64,000 nucleotides of DNA from Bradyrhizobium iriomotense (GTDB taxonomy: Bacteria; Pseudomonadota; Alphaproteobacteria; Rhizobiales; Xanthobacteraceae). Below the pieces are notes generated by a model. It worked only from the letters and a program-made list of their open reading frames with translations, ran no database searches and was not told the origin of the DNA. The position numbers and the translations under genes are program-made. The stretch spans positions 837,781-901,780 of the forward strand of contig NZ_JAFCLP010000002.1 of NCBI RefSeq assembly GCF_018129405.1, given 5' to 3'. This document shows positions 18,289 through 26,341 of this stretch, piece after piece; within the stretch, counting starts at the first letter, position 1; every line of letters begins with the position of its first letter.

Positions 18289-18404
18289 GGGCCGAGAACG
18301 ATCGATGCGGACGATTGGTTCCGGTGGCTGGGCGCCGTCAGAAGGACGAAGTCGGAAGATTCCTGCGTACGGTGTGCGCGGCGGCTGTTGCCCGCCGCGC
18401 ACTT

Positions 18405-18517
18405 CTAGTGCGCTAGCAGAAATGCAAGCGCGATGACCAGCAGGACGGCCGTCATGATGCGGCCGTCACGGTGCCGGCGATGATCTTGGCTTTCTCTCGG
18501 GGGGTGGTGGGACGCAT
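18405..18517 (-). other. two overlapping micro-ORFs (21 and 16 codons)
   Basis: The first frame (18517-18452) encodes MRPTTPREKAKIIAGTVTAAS. Its stop overlaps the ATG of a second frame (18455-18405) in an ATGA, encoding the hydrophobic peptide MTAVLLVIALAFLLAH. The coupling and the membrane-like second peptide suggest a real pair, but no good ribosome site is visible, so this is weak. Confidence 0.25.
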
Positions 18518-18614
18518 GCGGGCTGCATGCTACCTCATGTTGAACTTCGGCCCAATGTGTGGTCAGTAGCCGTCCTCGCGGCGCTACGCGCCCGCGCCCC
18601 TTCGAAAGCAGCCC

Positions 18615-19334
18615 ATGACCGAAGATGTCGGCGACGGCTGGACCGCGTCCGCGGCCGCCTGGATCATCGAGCAGGGTGAAGACGGCGACTACGGCCGCCG
18701 ATTCGTGCTGGATGCGCCGATGCGCGCGCGGATCGAAGGACGCGGTTTCCAGAATGCGCTCGACGTAGGCTGCGGGGAAGGACGCTTCTGCCGCATCATG
18801 CAGCACGCCGGCATCCGTACCACCGGCATCGATCCGACCGAGGCGCTGCTTGTGCGTGCCAGGGAGCTCGACCCCGGCGGGGATTATCGGCTCGGTCGCG
18901 CTGAGACGATGGATTTCGATGCGCCCTTCGACCTGGTCGTCAGCTATCTCAGCCTGATCGACATGCCGCATCTCAGTGCCGCGATCGCAAAAATGGTGGC
19001 GGCGCTGCAGCCGGGCGGCACGCTGCTCATCGCCAACCTGACCAGCTTCAACACGGCGGGCCAGCCGGACGGCTGGACACGCGACCGCGAGGGCGAGATG
19101 CGCTTCGCGATCGATCACTACATGGACGAGCGCCCGATCTGGGTGAGCTGGCGCGGCATCCGGATTCAGAACTGGCATCGTCCGCTCGGCACTTACATGA
19201 CGCTGCTGCTCGAACACGGGCTTCAACTGCGCCTGTTCGTCGAGCCGGAGCCCGCGGGCGGCGACCCCCGCAGAAACGCCTTTCATCGCCGCGTGCCCTA
19301 CTTTCAGATGATGGAGTGGCAGAAGCCGGCTTGA
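18615..19334 (+). CDS. class I SAM-dependent methyltransferase
   Basis: A 239-residue methyltransferase with the SAM-binding motif I ALDVGCGEGRF near residue 50, an acidic residue in TGIDPTE, and motif IV-like DLVVSYLSLIDM. Small-molecule type; substrate not readable. A second methyltransferase follows 80 bp downstream on the same strand, but the two are not close homologues. Confidence 0.85.
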   Translation: MTEDVGDGWTASAAAWIIEQGEDGDYGRRFVLDAPMRARIEGRGFQNALDVGCGEGRFCRIMQHAGIRTTGIDPTEALLVRARELDPGGDYRLGRAETMDFDAPFDLVVSYLSLIDMPHLSAAIAKMVAALQPGGTLLIANLTSFNTAGQPDGWTRDREGEMRFAIDHYMDERPIWVSWRGIRIQNWHRPLGTYMTLLLEHGLQLRLFVEPEPAGGDPRRNAFHRRVPYFQMMEWQKPA

Positions 19335-19414
19335 GTGGCGAGGCCGGTGATTTCTGAGGCGACGCTTCATGTCTAGACTGCGCTCGCGATGGAATCTGGA
19401 TTTGGAATTCTCCG

Positions 19415-20104
19415 ATGATCCCCAATCGTCCTCCCGTGCTGGCCCACGAACGCTTCGTCGCCGACCGCGATAATTTCGCGGGCCTCGATCTCGCCGCCAG
19501 GTTCGAGCGGATCGAGCGGACCAACCTTTGGGGCGCGGCGAGCTCGGTCTCCGGTCTGGGTTCGGGGGATGTCGCCACGGCCGCGATCCGGGGGGCGCTT
19601 CCTCCGCTGCTGCAACGGCTCGGCGTGCGCTCGCTGCTGGATGCGCCCTGCGGCGATGCGGGCTGGATCGGCCGCATGAAGCTCGATCTCGACTACACCG
19701 GCATCGACATCGTGCCGTCGCTGATCGCAGCCAATAGCGAGCGCGCGGCGCGCGGTGAGCTATCCGGTCGCTTCCACGTTCGGGATATCACGCGCGATGT
19801 GCTGCCGCCCGCCGACCTGATCCTGTGCCGCGACTGCCTGGTGCATTTGAGTTTCGACAACATCTCGCTTGCGTTGCGGAATTTTCGTGCGAGCGGCGCG
19901 CGCTTCCTGCTTCTCACGACGTTTCCCGAATGGGACGACAATCGCGATTGCGAGGATGGCGACTGGCGCGCGCTGAACATGGAGAAGGCGCCGTTCAACT
20001 GGGCCGCGCCGCACGAGCTGGTTAATGAGCGTTGCGAGGAGGGCGGCGGCGGCGGCTGGCGCGACAAGAGCCTTGGGCTTTGGCGGCTGGAGGATGTCCG
20101 ATGA
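19415..20104 (+). CDS. class I SAM-dependent methyltransferase
   Basis: A 229-residue methyltransferase with motif I SLLDAPCGDAGW near residue 70, TGIDIVPS for SAM ribose contact, and a LILCRDCLVHLS segment. Its stop overlaps the ATG of the next gene (GFA protein) in an ATGA, so they are translationally coupled. Substrate unknown; the glycine-rich loop is of the type seen in sugar or natural-product methyltransferases. Confidence 0.82.
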   Translation: MIPNRPPVLAHERFVADRDNFAGLDLAARFERIERTNLWGAASSVSGLGSGDVATAAIRGALPPLLQRLGVRSLLDAPCGDAGWIGRMKLDLDYTGIDIVPSLIAANSERAARGELSGRFHVRDITRDVLPPADLILCRDCLVHLSFDNISLALRNFRASGARFLLLTTFPEWDDNRDCEDGDWRALNMEKAPFNWAAPHELVNERCEEGGGGGWRDKSLGLWRLEDVR

Positions 20105-20520
20105 TCGATGCCAGATGCAGTTGCGGCGCTGTTTCACTTTCGCTTCCGGGACCGACCAGGCTGGTCGCGGCCTGTCATTGCATCGACTGCCAGCGGCGAA
20201 CCGGGGCGCCGTTCGGTGTCGGTGCGTTCTACCCGGTCGAAGCCGTCACGATCTCCGGCGCGCCGAAGGAGTACGTTCGCGCCGCCGCAAGCGGGGGCGA
20301 AGTCCGCTTCTATTTTTGCTCCGACTGCGGCTCGACGGTTTGTTGGAAGGCCGACAATCTGCCGGCGATGATCGGCGTTGCCGTCGGCGCCATCGCGGAC
20401 CCGGATTTTCCGGCGCCCGTCAGATCGGTGTTCGAGCAATCGAAACATGGCTGGGTCGAGATCGCCGGCTCGGGTGTCGAGCACTTCGAACAGAGCAGCG
20501 CGCGGAAGAGTTCAGGTTGA
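20101..20520 (+). CDS. GFA family zinc protein (formaldehyde-activating-enzyme-like)
   Basis: A 139-residue member of the GFA family. The zinc-binding Cys sets are visible: RCSCGA at residues 5-10, CHCIDCQRRTGA near 26, and FCSDCGSTVCW near 78. Founding members bind glutathione and S-hydroxymethylglutathione, but most relatives, including this one, have no known reaction. Coupled to the methyltransferase upstream by an ATGA overlap. Confidence 0.85.
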   Translation: MIDARCSCGAVSLSLPGPTRLVAACHCIDCQRRTGAPFGVGAFYPVEAVTISGAPKEYVRAAASGGEVRFYFCSDCGSTVCWKADNLPAMIGVAVGAIADPDFPAPVRSVFEQSKHGWVEIAGSGVEHFEQSSARKSSG

Positions 20521-20563
20521 GGCGCGGGCATCGCGCGCTGGTGCCGGCGCGGCCGGTGTTCGG

Positions 20564-20791
20564 TCAGGGACGCTGCCTTGCGTTGGACGGCGTTCCTGTC
20601 GTCTGTATCGGTTCACCGGGAGCACGGTCCAGCGGCGGGTGAGGCCTGGCGAGTCCTACCGTTCCGGGAGGTGCGTCGTTGCTGGCGGTGCGGGTATTGA
20701 CGCGCTCTAACGTGACTGTCGATGCAACCACAATGGCGATGGCCAAGGCGACAGCGGCTAGGGCTAAGGCTGCTCGATCATTCGGGTCCAT
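20564..20791 (-). CDS. small membrane-anchored protein, unknown
   Basis: A 75-residue protein with an N-terminal membrane segment (AALALAAVALAIAIVVASTV) and a 45-residue Pro/Thr-rich tail. No domain recognised. Confidence 0.55.
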   Translation of the reverse strand: MDPNDRAALALAAVALAIAIVVASTVTLERVNTRTASNDAPPGTVGLARPHPPLDRAPGEPIQTTGTPSNARQRP

Positions 20792-20903
20792 CGCTAGACC
20801 TCCGCGAGACGGCTCTATGTGCGAGGATAACGCCGAACCGATGATTTGGTTCTTGCGGTGGTCGCCGGCACGTCAAGCCACGGCGCGGTGTCGGCTAAAC
20901 CAA

Positions 20904-20978
20904 TGGTGCCGGCTGAGGGGATTGAACCCCCGACCTTCGGTTTACAAAACCGCTGCTCTACCGCTGAGCTAAGCCGGC
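20904..20978 (-). tRNA. tRNA-Thr (anticodon TGT)
   Basis: On the minus strand the cloverleaf is complete: acceptor GCCGGCT paired with AGCCGGC, D-arm GCTC/GAGC, anticodon loop TTTGTAA with TGT, T-loop TTCAATC, and an encoded CCA end. One mismatch closes the anticodon stem (G27 against A43). Confidence 0.95.
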
Positions 20979-21095
20979 GACGCTGGAAAGCGGGGCCGAG
21001 CCCGGCATGTGCCGGGGCTGTCCGCCCGCGGGCCGCAATACCAGACTTGGTTGGAAAGTGCCAGAACCCGAAGGCGGCGTCTCGCCGGCATGAAA

Positions 21096-21118
21096 CAGGC
21101 GGCCTGTTGGGCCGCCTG
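21096..21118 (-). terminator. terminator-like hairpin after the minus-strand secreted protein gene
   Basis: AGGCGGCC and GGCCGCCT pair with a 5-nt loop, followed on the minus strand by TGTTTCAT. It lies 29 bp past the stop of the gene at 21147-21599. Confidence 0.7.
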
Positions 21119-21146
21119 AAGCCGTTCAACCCGATGGAAGAAAGCC

Positions 21147-21599
21147 TTACTGGCAGAGGTGTCGCCGGCCGTCCTCGCCCTTGATCCAGGTGCCGGGCCT
21201 GCAGACGATGCCGTTGCGGGCCGCATAGGCGTCCCAGTTGCCGTTCCAGCCGGGGCCGCCGCGGTCGTAGCTCGCGTAGGAATTGCCCCAGCCCTGGAAC
21301 GGCGCGGCGGCGACCGTTGCTGCGGTTCCGACGGCCGCGCCAGCCACTGCGCCCGCCGTATCGAGCGGCCAGAAGCCCGATTGCGTTCGATCATTCGGAT
21401 TCACTTGGTTGCGGGCCATGTGGCGACGGCGATAGGCGCGGTCGGCGGTGGAATTGCCGGGACCGAGATTCTGGCAATTGGGATCCTGGAATAGCCCGGT
21501 GCAGCGGCCCGAATTGTCGACCGTGGCTTGCGCGAAGGCCGGTGTTGCCAGCGTGGACGCGACGATCGCGGCCAAGCCAAGAAGCCTTGGGCTCGTCAT
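21147..21599 (-). CDS. secreted protein, unknown function
   Basis: A 150-residue protein with a signal peptide (1-23, ending AFAQ), an Asn/Gly-rich body, a GAVAGAAVGTAATVAAAP hydrophobic segment (about 85-103) and four Cys that could pair. Likely periplasmic or outer-membrane associated. Unknown function. Confidence 0.75.
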   Translation of the reverse strand: MTSPRLLGLAAIVASTLATPAFAQATVDNSGRCTGLFQDPNCQNLGPGNSTADRAYRRRHMARNQVNPNDRTQSGFWPLDTAGAVAGAAVGTAATVAAAPFQGWGNSYASYDRGGPGWNGNWDAYAARNGIVCRPGTWIKGEDGRRHLCQ

Positions 21600-21905
21600 G
21601 GCATTTTCTCCATGTTGTTGAGACCTGTGCTAAATGCCACCTCCGGCAGTCGTTCCGCGGATTCTCGCCTGCGGGGTCACATCGACGTGAGCCCGCCCAG
21701 GATGTGAAATTTGTGCCACGCAACCTTGCTCGCTCCGGCACGTGCCGCGCGTTTGCGCCGCGTTAACGCTTTGCTAGCGCGCCTTTCGGCATTTGATCAG
21801 CTGTCGATCCTTACGCGTTAGGCTTACCGGAATTTGGTGAGCAGGCCTTAACCCTCTCCCTGTCGCGATCGGATAGGTTGTGTTCCGGATAACCGGGGCC
21901 TTCTC
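21600..21905. other. 306-bp divergent intergenic region
   Basis: Separates two divergent secreted-protein genes. It must hold both promoters, but I cannot place them with confidence. No supported gene. Confidence 0.5.
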
Positions 21906-22391
21906 ATGCGCGCTGTGGCGCTCGCTGCCATTCTGATCGGACTGCCCGCGACGGCGTTGGCCGACGGCGGCTTCGACATCGTCGTGCCCGGCCGTCCCGG
22001 CGTGCCCATCATCATCAACAGTATCGATGCGTCCTATAGCGTCGTCGAAGGTGTCTGGGGCCTGGGCAAGAACGTCCAGGTGCAGCCGACGATCTATGGC
22101 GGACGCTATGTCGCCGAGCGGCAGCCCTCCGACGTCGGTCATTATTATCCGACGCTCGGCTTGCGGCCCGGCTACGGCCGGCTCGAGGTCGAGCCGCCCG
22201 CGAACCGCAAATTGCCCAAGCCCGCCGAGAGCTATCACCAGAGCTGGGGCGCGTCGTCCGCGCCGCTGCCGGCGCAGATGGACGTGCCCGTCGACCCGCC
22301 GCCGGTGATCTACGCGCCGGAGATCAACGAACGTCCGCGGCGTCCCCGGCCACGGCCGCATGTCGAAATGCCCGGCAAGCCGCCGGGTTAA
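21906..22391 (+). CDS. secreted protein with Pro/Arg-rich tail
   Basis: A 161-residue protein with a signal peptide (1-19, ending TALADGG). The central part is Gly/Pro/Tyr-rich, and the tail ends in a PRRPRPRPHVEMPGKPPG-like Pro/Arg stretch. Likely exported; no recognised fold. Confidence 0.7.
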   Translation: MRAVALAAILIGLPATALADGGFDIVVPGRPGVPIIINSIDASYSVVEGVWGLGKNVQVQPTIYGGRYVAERQPSDVGHYYPTLGLRPGYGRLEVEPPANRKLPKPAESYHQSWGASSAPLPAQMDVPVDPPPVIYAPEINERPRRPRPRPHVEMPGKPPG

Positions 22392-22447
22392 GAAGCGTTA
22401 AGAATCCAAGACAAATTCCAACAAACGGAAATCAACAGGAGAGAGTA

Positions 22448-22933
22448 ATGCGTCAAATGATTTCGGGACTGGTCGCGGCGGCTGCCGTGATGTTTGTCGG
22501 GGCTGCGCCTGCCGCGGCCTGCGGCTTCGCCACGTGCGCACCCGTTGCGCCGGTCTATACCGGCTGCAACACCGGCTGCGGCGGCTATGGTTATGGATAC
22601 GGCTATGGCTATGGCGCCTATGAGCGTCTCGCCGATCCGACCACGCAGTACTATTACGTCAACCAGGGCCCGACCTACACCGGCCCGGGCGCCTTCGCGC
22701 CGTATCCGACCTATCGTGAGGATGCGGTCGTCGCTCCCGCCAATTACGGCTACGGCTATGGCTATCGCGCCGCTCCCTATCACCGCCCGTATTACCGTCC
22801 GTATCGCTACGGCTACGGCCCGCGCTACGGCTATCTGCCGCGCGTGCACTATGGCTACGGCCCGCGCTATGGCTACGCCCACCGTCACGCGCCGTATTAC
22901 GGCGGTCATCGCGTGCTGCGCCGCTACTACTGA
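22448..22933 (+). CDS. secreted Gly/Tyr-rich repeat protein
   Basis: A 161-residue protein with a signal peptide (1-24, ending AAACG) and then a Gly/Tyr-dominated body: a GYGYGYGYGYG run at about residues 47-57 and repeated YGYGPRYGY units from about 118 to 145. A good GGAGAG ribosome site lies upstream. Probably a flexible envelope or surface protein; compositional repeats rather than a known domain. Confidence 0.75.
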   Translation: MRQMISGLVAAAAVMFVGAAPAAACGFATCAPVAPVYTGCNTGCGGYGYGYGYGYGAYERLADPTTQYYYVNQGPTYTGPGAFAPYPTYREDAVVAPANYGYGYGYRAAPYHRPYYRPYRYGYGPRYGYLPRVHYGYGPRYGYAHRHAPYYGGHRVLRRYY

Positions 22934-22959
22934 TCCCTGATCGGTTGAGATTTGCGAAG

Positions 22960-22994
22960 CGCCCGTTCGCGTGATGCGGACGGGCGTTTTGTTT
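22960..22994 (+). terminator. rho-independent terminator
   Basis: CGCCCGT pairs with ACGGGCG over a 13-nt loop, followed by TTTTGTTT, 27 bp past the Gly/Tyr-rich gene. Confidence 0.8.
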
Positions 22995-23125
22995 GATTGG
23001 TGTGAACTGTTCTGTATCGGCGATCGCTGATCGACAGCCCGCCCACGCCTGCCGGCTACGCTAACTTCGCGCCATGATGTTCTGAACTGGCCTGCCAAGC
23101 CGAAGCTCGCGAAGCGAGCGAAGGC

Positions 23126-23183
23126 TGGTGGGGGAGGCAGGACTCGAACCTGCGAAGCCATGAGGCGGCTGATTTACAGTCAG
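23126..23183 (-). repeat. attL-like displaced 3' end of tRNA-Tyr
   Basis: A 58-bp exact copy of the 3' part of tRNA-Tyr (anticodon stem-loop to CCA). The 5' half of the tRNA is absent here and the sequence beyond 23183 is unrelated, so this is the remnant cut off by integration, not a working tRNA. Confidence 0.92.
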
Positions 23184-23312
23184 GCATCTTGTGGTTTCGG
23201 CAACTACCGCCAAGCCCCACATGCGTCAAAAAATCTCATTTTAATCAATGGTATCACCCTCTACTGGTAGCTGACGACATCCCAGGAAATACCGCTACAG
23301 CTAGGTATTTGT

Positions 23313-23331
23313 TGGGGCTTGGAGTGGGGCT
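23313..23331 (+). repeat. candidate integrase arm-type repeat, left
   Basis: The 19-mer TGGGGCTTGGAGTGGGGCT occurs here, 16 bp before the integrase start, and again near the right end at 47093. It contains two copies of a TGGGGCT half, and an inverted GTGGGGCTTGG lies at 23210-23220. This fits arm sites for the integrase. Confidence 0.55.
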
Positions 23332-23346
23332 TGGAAAGGGGCGCTG

Positions 23347-24621
23347 ATGAAAAAACCGCTGACTGCGTTGGCGATCGAACACGCAAAGCCGCGAGCGAAG
23401 CGCTACGCCCTACCGGACGTGGGGCATCCCGGCCTACGCGTATTGGTGTATCCGTCCGGGGTGCGAACGTTCGTTTACAGGTTCAGACGGGGTGACAAGC
23501 AAGACGTGACTGTAGTGCTTGGCCCTGCCAGCGGTCCCGGCGCGCTCACGCTGGCGCAGGCTCGTGATGCGGCCGGCGATGCACGACGGCAACGCGCGAT
23601 GGGTGCGGACCCCGCCGACCAGAAGCGCGCCAGTCGCCGGGCAGAAGCTGCACGGATCGCGGCCGAGGAGCAGGAGGCCCGACGCCGCGAAGATACGGTC
23701 GCAAACGTGCTAGCTCGCTACTACGCAGACCACGCCGATGGATTGAAGTCCGGCCGGGAGGTACGGCGAGTTCTCGACAAGGAATTGAAAGGATGGGCCA
23801 AGAAGCGCGTGGATGACATCCGGCGGAGCGATGCAATCCGGGTACTCGACACGGTTAAGGTACGCGCGCCGATCCAATCGAAACGGCTCCGGGCGTATGG
23901 GCGGCACTTCTTTCAATGGTGCATTACCAAAGAACTGGTTGAAAAAAACCCCTTTGACGGAACGGCCGTCGTGAAGGAGGTCCCTCGGGATCGAGTCCTA
24001 ACCGATGATGAATTGCGGCTCCTGCTGCGGGCAATCGACCGCCTTGAATGGCCTCGGCGCCAATTCGTCCATCTGCTCTTGTTGTCGGCGCAGCGGTTGA
24101 ACGAAGTCGGCGACATGGAGTGGTCAGAACTCGACCTGACCAGCGACACACCGACATGGACCCTCCCCGGTGCGCGCGCGAAGAACGGCCGCGCCCATGC
24201 CGTTCCGCTCGCCCCGATCACCGTTGAGATTCTGACGAGCATGGACAGGGTCAAGGACACGCCCCGCGTGTTCGCCTCATTCTCTGCGGCCCACGCGAAA
24301 ACGCGCATTGATGAAGTGATGCTGGAGATCGCGCGGGAAGACGCGGCGGCGGGCGGCGACAATCCTGAGGAGGTTAAAATCGAGCCCTGGCGACTTCACG
24401 ATTTGCGGCGCACGGCCGCCACCACCATGCCGAGGCTGGGGGTAGACGTTGTGACTGTTGAACGGGTGCTGAACCATCAAATGCGCGGCGTGATGGCTGT
24501 TTATCAGCGACACTCGTTCGCTCAGGAGAAGCGCCACGCGCTTAACTTATGGGCGGACTTCCTCACCAGCTTGACGGCGGTGCGAGAGTCAAACGTCGTG
24601 CCGTTCAAGGCGGAGGCGTGA
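23347..24621 (+). CDS. P4-type tyrosine recombinase (integrase)
   Basis: A 424-residue integrase of the P4/prophage type: N-terminal arm-binding domain (about 1-95, DUF4102-like, ending in a charged helix), SAM-like core-binding domain (about 115-200) and catalytic domain. The catalytic set is intact: Arg250 (SAQRLNEV), Lys279, His351 and Arg354 (LHDLRRTAA), His377 (LNHQ) and Tyr386 (VYQRHSF). It would catalyse insertion and excision at the tRNA-Tyr repeats. The gene after it starts within 2 bp. Confidence 0.95.
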   Translation: MKKPLTALAIEHAKPRAKRYALPDVGHPGLRVLVYPSGVRTFVYRFRRGDKQDVTVVLGPASGPGALTLAQARDAAGDARRQRAMGADPADQKRASRRAEAARIAAEEQEARRREDTVANVLARYYADHADGLKSGREVRRVLDKELKGWAKKRVDDIRRSDAIRVLDTVKVRAPIQSKRLRAYGRHFFQWCITKELVEKNPFDGTAVVKEVPRDRVLTDDELRLLLRAIDRLEWPRRQFVHLLLLSAQRLNEVGDMEWSELDLTSDTPTWTLPGARAKNGRAHAVPLAPITVEILTSMDRVKDTPRVFASFSAAHAKTRIDEVMLEIAREDAAAGGDNPEEVKIEPWRLHDLRRTAATTMPRLGVDVVTVERVLNHQMRGVMAVYQRHSFAQEKRHALNLWADFLTSLTAVRESNVVPFKAEA

Positions 24622-24622
24622 T

Positions 24623-25120
24623 ATGGCAGGCCTTCCGTCTGTACTGGACATGGTGCGCAGCGAGATCGCTGTCATGGTGGAAGTTTTTGAACGGGATGGT
24701 GATGCCTCTGCCGCATGGCGCGCCTTTTCCCTCGGTCGCAAGTACGGCTGCGAGATTCCGGACTCAATCAACAAAGAAATCGATAGGTTTGCTGAGGCAG
24801 TCGGGGCGGTCGCGGACCTTGCGTTTCAGGGGGACAATAAGGCGACAATCAGTAACGAAGAGGTCGGGTTGGTCTGGAAGAACTTCAAAGATCGCGACGC
24901 TGGGCCAGCCGTTTTTCGGGCGCGCCGCGATTATGATATTGCAGTTGACGCCGCGCGGCTGCGTCTCGCGGGATTCTCTGCCACTCACGTGACGGATGTC
25001 CTCACCAAACGGCACGGCGTTAGCAAAACGACGCTCTACAACGCTCAAAAACGGTTCCCTGATATCCAGTACATGAGCCAAGCCGAACTCGACGGCCATC
25101 CCTATCATCGCGACGGATGA
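24623..25120 (+). CDS. hypothetical protein with possible C-terminal HTH
   Basis: A 165-residue protein directly after the integrase, with a GGAGG site overlapping the end of that gene, so the two are co-transcribed. The C-terminal part (about 112-150) has an LRLAGFSATHVTDVLTKRHGVSKTTLYN stretch that looks like a helix-turn-helix. It may regulate integration, but I do not recognise the family. Confidence 0.65.
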   Translation: MAGLPSVLDMVRSEIAVMVEVFERDGDASAAWRAFSLGRKYGCEIPDSINKEIDRFAEAVGAVADLAFQGDNKATISNEEVGLVWKNFKDRDAGPAVFRARRDYDIAVDAARLRLAGFSATHVTDVLTKRHGVSKTTLYNAQKRFPDIQYMSQAELDGHPYHRDG

Positions 25121-25222
25121 GCGACGGATGGTTTCCAACGAAGTGGGGCTAGCTAAATGAGACGACGAAGCCTCGCTCTCGCGATACCTCTTGGCACCTC
25201 ATCAAACACCAAGAGGACCAAC

Positions 25223-25423
25223 GTGAAGCAACTGATTAAGTCCGAAACCGTGCGCAGCAAGCTCGACATGCCGCAGTCAACTTTCGAGCGGCTGGTTAAG
25301 CTGCGAACGCACGGCTTCCCCGCGCCGATCTACATCAGCCGGTCTAGATTCTTCGATGCAGCGGAGATTGAGGCATGGCTCGCTACGCGTTCGGCTGCCA
25401 ATTCCAACGAATGCGCGGCGTAA
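25223..25423 (+). CDS. AlpA-like phage regulatory protein
   Basis: A 66-residue protein of the AlpA/excisionase type: a small winged HTH with TVRSKLDMPQSTFERLVKL, then a FPAPIYISRSRFFDAAEIEAWLAT wing and helix. Such proteins switch on integrase and excision genes of P4-like elements. I chose the GTG at 25223 with a GAGG site; the longer frame begins in poor sequence. Confidence 0.8.
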   Translation: MKQLIKSETVRSKLDMPQSTFERLVKLRTHGFPAPIYISRSRFFDAAEIEAWLATRSAANSNECAA

Positions 25424-25436
25424 GGGAGGGCTGACC

Positions 25437-25598
25437 ATGGACGACAACAACCCCAAAATCGGTTCGCCCGAATACCTGCGCCTGCTCGCAGACTGCCTCG
25501 GAAGCAAGGAAGAGACCACGCTTGGCCCGACCGATCAGGCCTTGTGCAAGCAGGCGCTTCTCGACCGCGCCGACCTGATCGACGCCGGGCTTGCCTGA
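25437..25598 (+). CDS. small hypothetical protein
   Basis: A 53-residue protein 13 bp after the AlpA-like gene, with a good GGAGGG site. Acidic and helical (SPEYLRLLADCLG, KQALLDRADLIDAGLA). Unknown function; likely in the same transcript as the AlpA-like gene. Confidence 0.55.
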   Translation: MDDNNPKIGSPEYLRLLADCLGSKEETTLGPTDQALCKQALLDRADLIDAGLA

Positions 25599-25632
25599 TA
25601 CATCCCAGCAATAAGTATCAACGAAACGTTGC

Positions 25633-25670
25633 CACCGACGCGGCGTCTAGCTTCGCGTCGGTGTTTTTTT
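25633..25670 (+). terminator. strong rho-independent terminator
   Basis: ACCGACGCG pairs with CGCGTCGGT and is followed by seven T residues. It closes the integrase-proximal gene group. Confidence 0.88.
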
Positions 25671-25734
25671 GCCTTGCGCAAGAGGATTTTCGGCAGGGGA
25701 GATCATAATGGCCTGTTCAACTATGTGATGGCGT

Positions 25735-25754
25735 GTTCGTTTGCTTTCACGAAC
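25735..25754. promoter_or_regulatory. possible operator before the small HTH gene
   Basis: An inverted repeat GTTCGT, 8-nt spacer, ACGAAC lies 15 bp upstream of the HTH gene start, where a self-regulating repressor would bind. Inferred only from position. Confidence 0.35.
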
Positions 25755-25769
25755 GATTGGAGACCAAAA

Positions 25770-25958
25770 ATGTCAAACTCAGCGCTGCTGCCTCAAGATG
25801 ACCTCATGGCGGAACTTGGCGTGTCGCGACCGACGTTGCAGCGGTATCGCCGTGAAGGCACCGGACCGGCTTGGTTCCGGCTTCCCGGCGGTGCCGTGCG
25901 TTACCGCCGGTCGGACGTGGACCTATGGCTGGAAGCGCGGCGTGTTGCTGTCGCGTAG
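25770..25958 (+). CDS. small HTH (MerR-like/excisionase-type) regulator
   Basis: A 62-residue DNA-binding protein: helix-turn-helix LMAELGVSRPTLQRYRREG at about 13-31 followed by a wing and GAVRYRRSDVDLWLEARR. Typical of element-encoded excisionases and repressors. It starts after the terminator at 25670 as a separate unit. Confidence 0.78.
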   Translation: MSNSALLPQDDLMAELGVSRPTLQRYRREGTGPAWFRLPGGAVRYRRSDVDLWLEARRVAVA

Positions 25959-26017
25959 CCCATAAAAGCAAAACCCGCGCGCTGGCAGGCGGCGGGTGAT
26001 GCAAAAAGGAAAGTCTG

Positions 26018-26338
26018 ATGAAGCCCGATTTTTATAATCCCGACTTGGCGTGCGCGCAAGCATCTAAGCGCTGGGTCGCGTCTCCCGCGTATACGCCGAT
26101 CAACGCGGACACGGTTCTCTCCGCTGCTCGCCAGTTTGACAAGCACATGCGCCGCCAGTCGCATCGCGACTACGAAATGCGCGTGTTTGAGGACGGCAGC
26201 GTGTTCTTCCGCAACACCGAGCGGCCGATGTTGAGGCGACTTATCCCGCTCGCAGAAATCCAAAAGGCAGCGCGTGAGGTATTCTGGTTGGACCCGCACC
26301 GCGCGCTTTGGCAGCACATCGCGGCGCTCTGGCTCTAA
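26018..26338 (+). CDS. hypothetical protein upstream of the primase
   Basis: A 106-residue protein, four bases before the primase-helicase start and probably co-translated with it. The strong AAGGAA site and no membrane segment are visible. Unknown function; the close spacing suggests a replication accessory role. Confidence 0.6.
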   Translation: MKPDFYNPDLACAQASKRWVASPAYTPINADTVLSAARQFDKHMRRQSHRDYEMRVFEDGSVFFRNTERPMLRRLIPLAEIQKAAREVFWLDPHRALWQHIAALWL

Positions 26339-26341
26339 GCC

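Noticed and set aside
23126-23220. A possible second tRNA-like gene made of the repeat plus the adjoining sequence
   Set aside because: The 5' part does not form a proper acceptor or D-arm in the correct spacing. It is better explained as a displaced tRNA end next to an integrase repeat.
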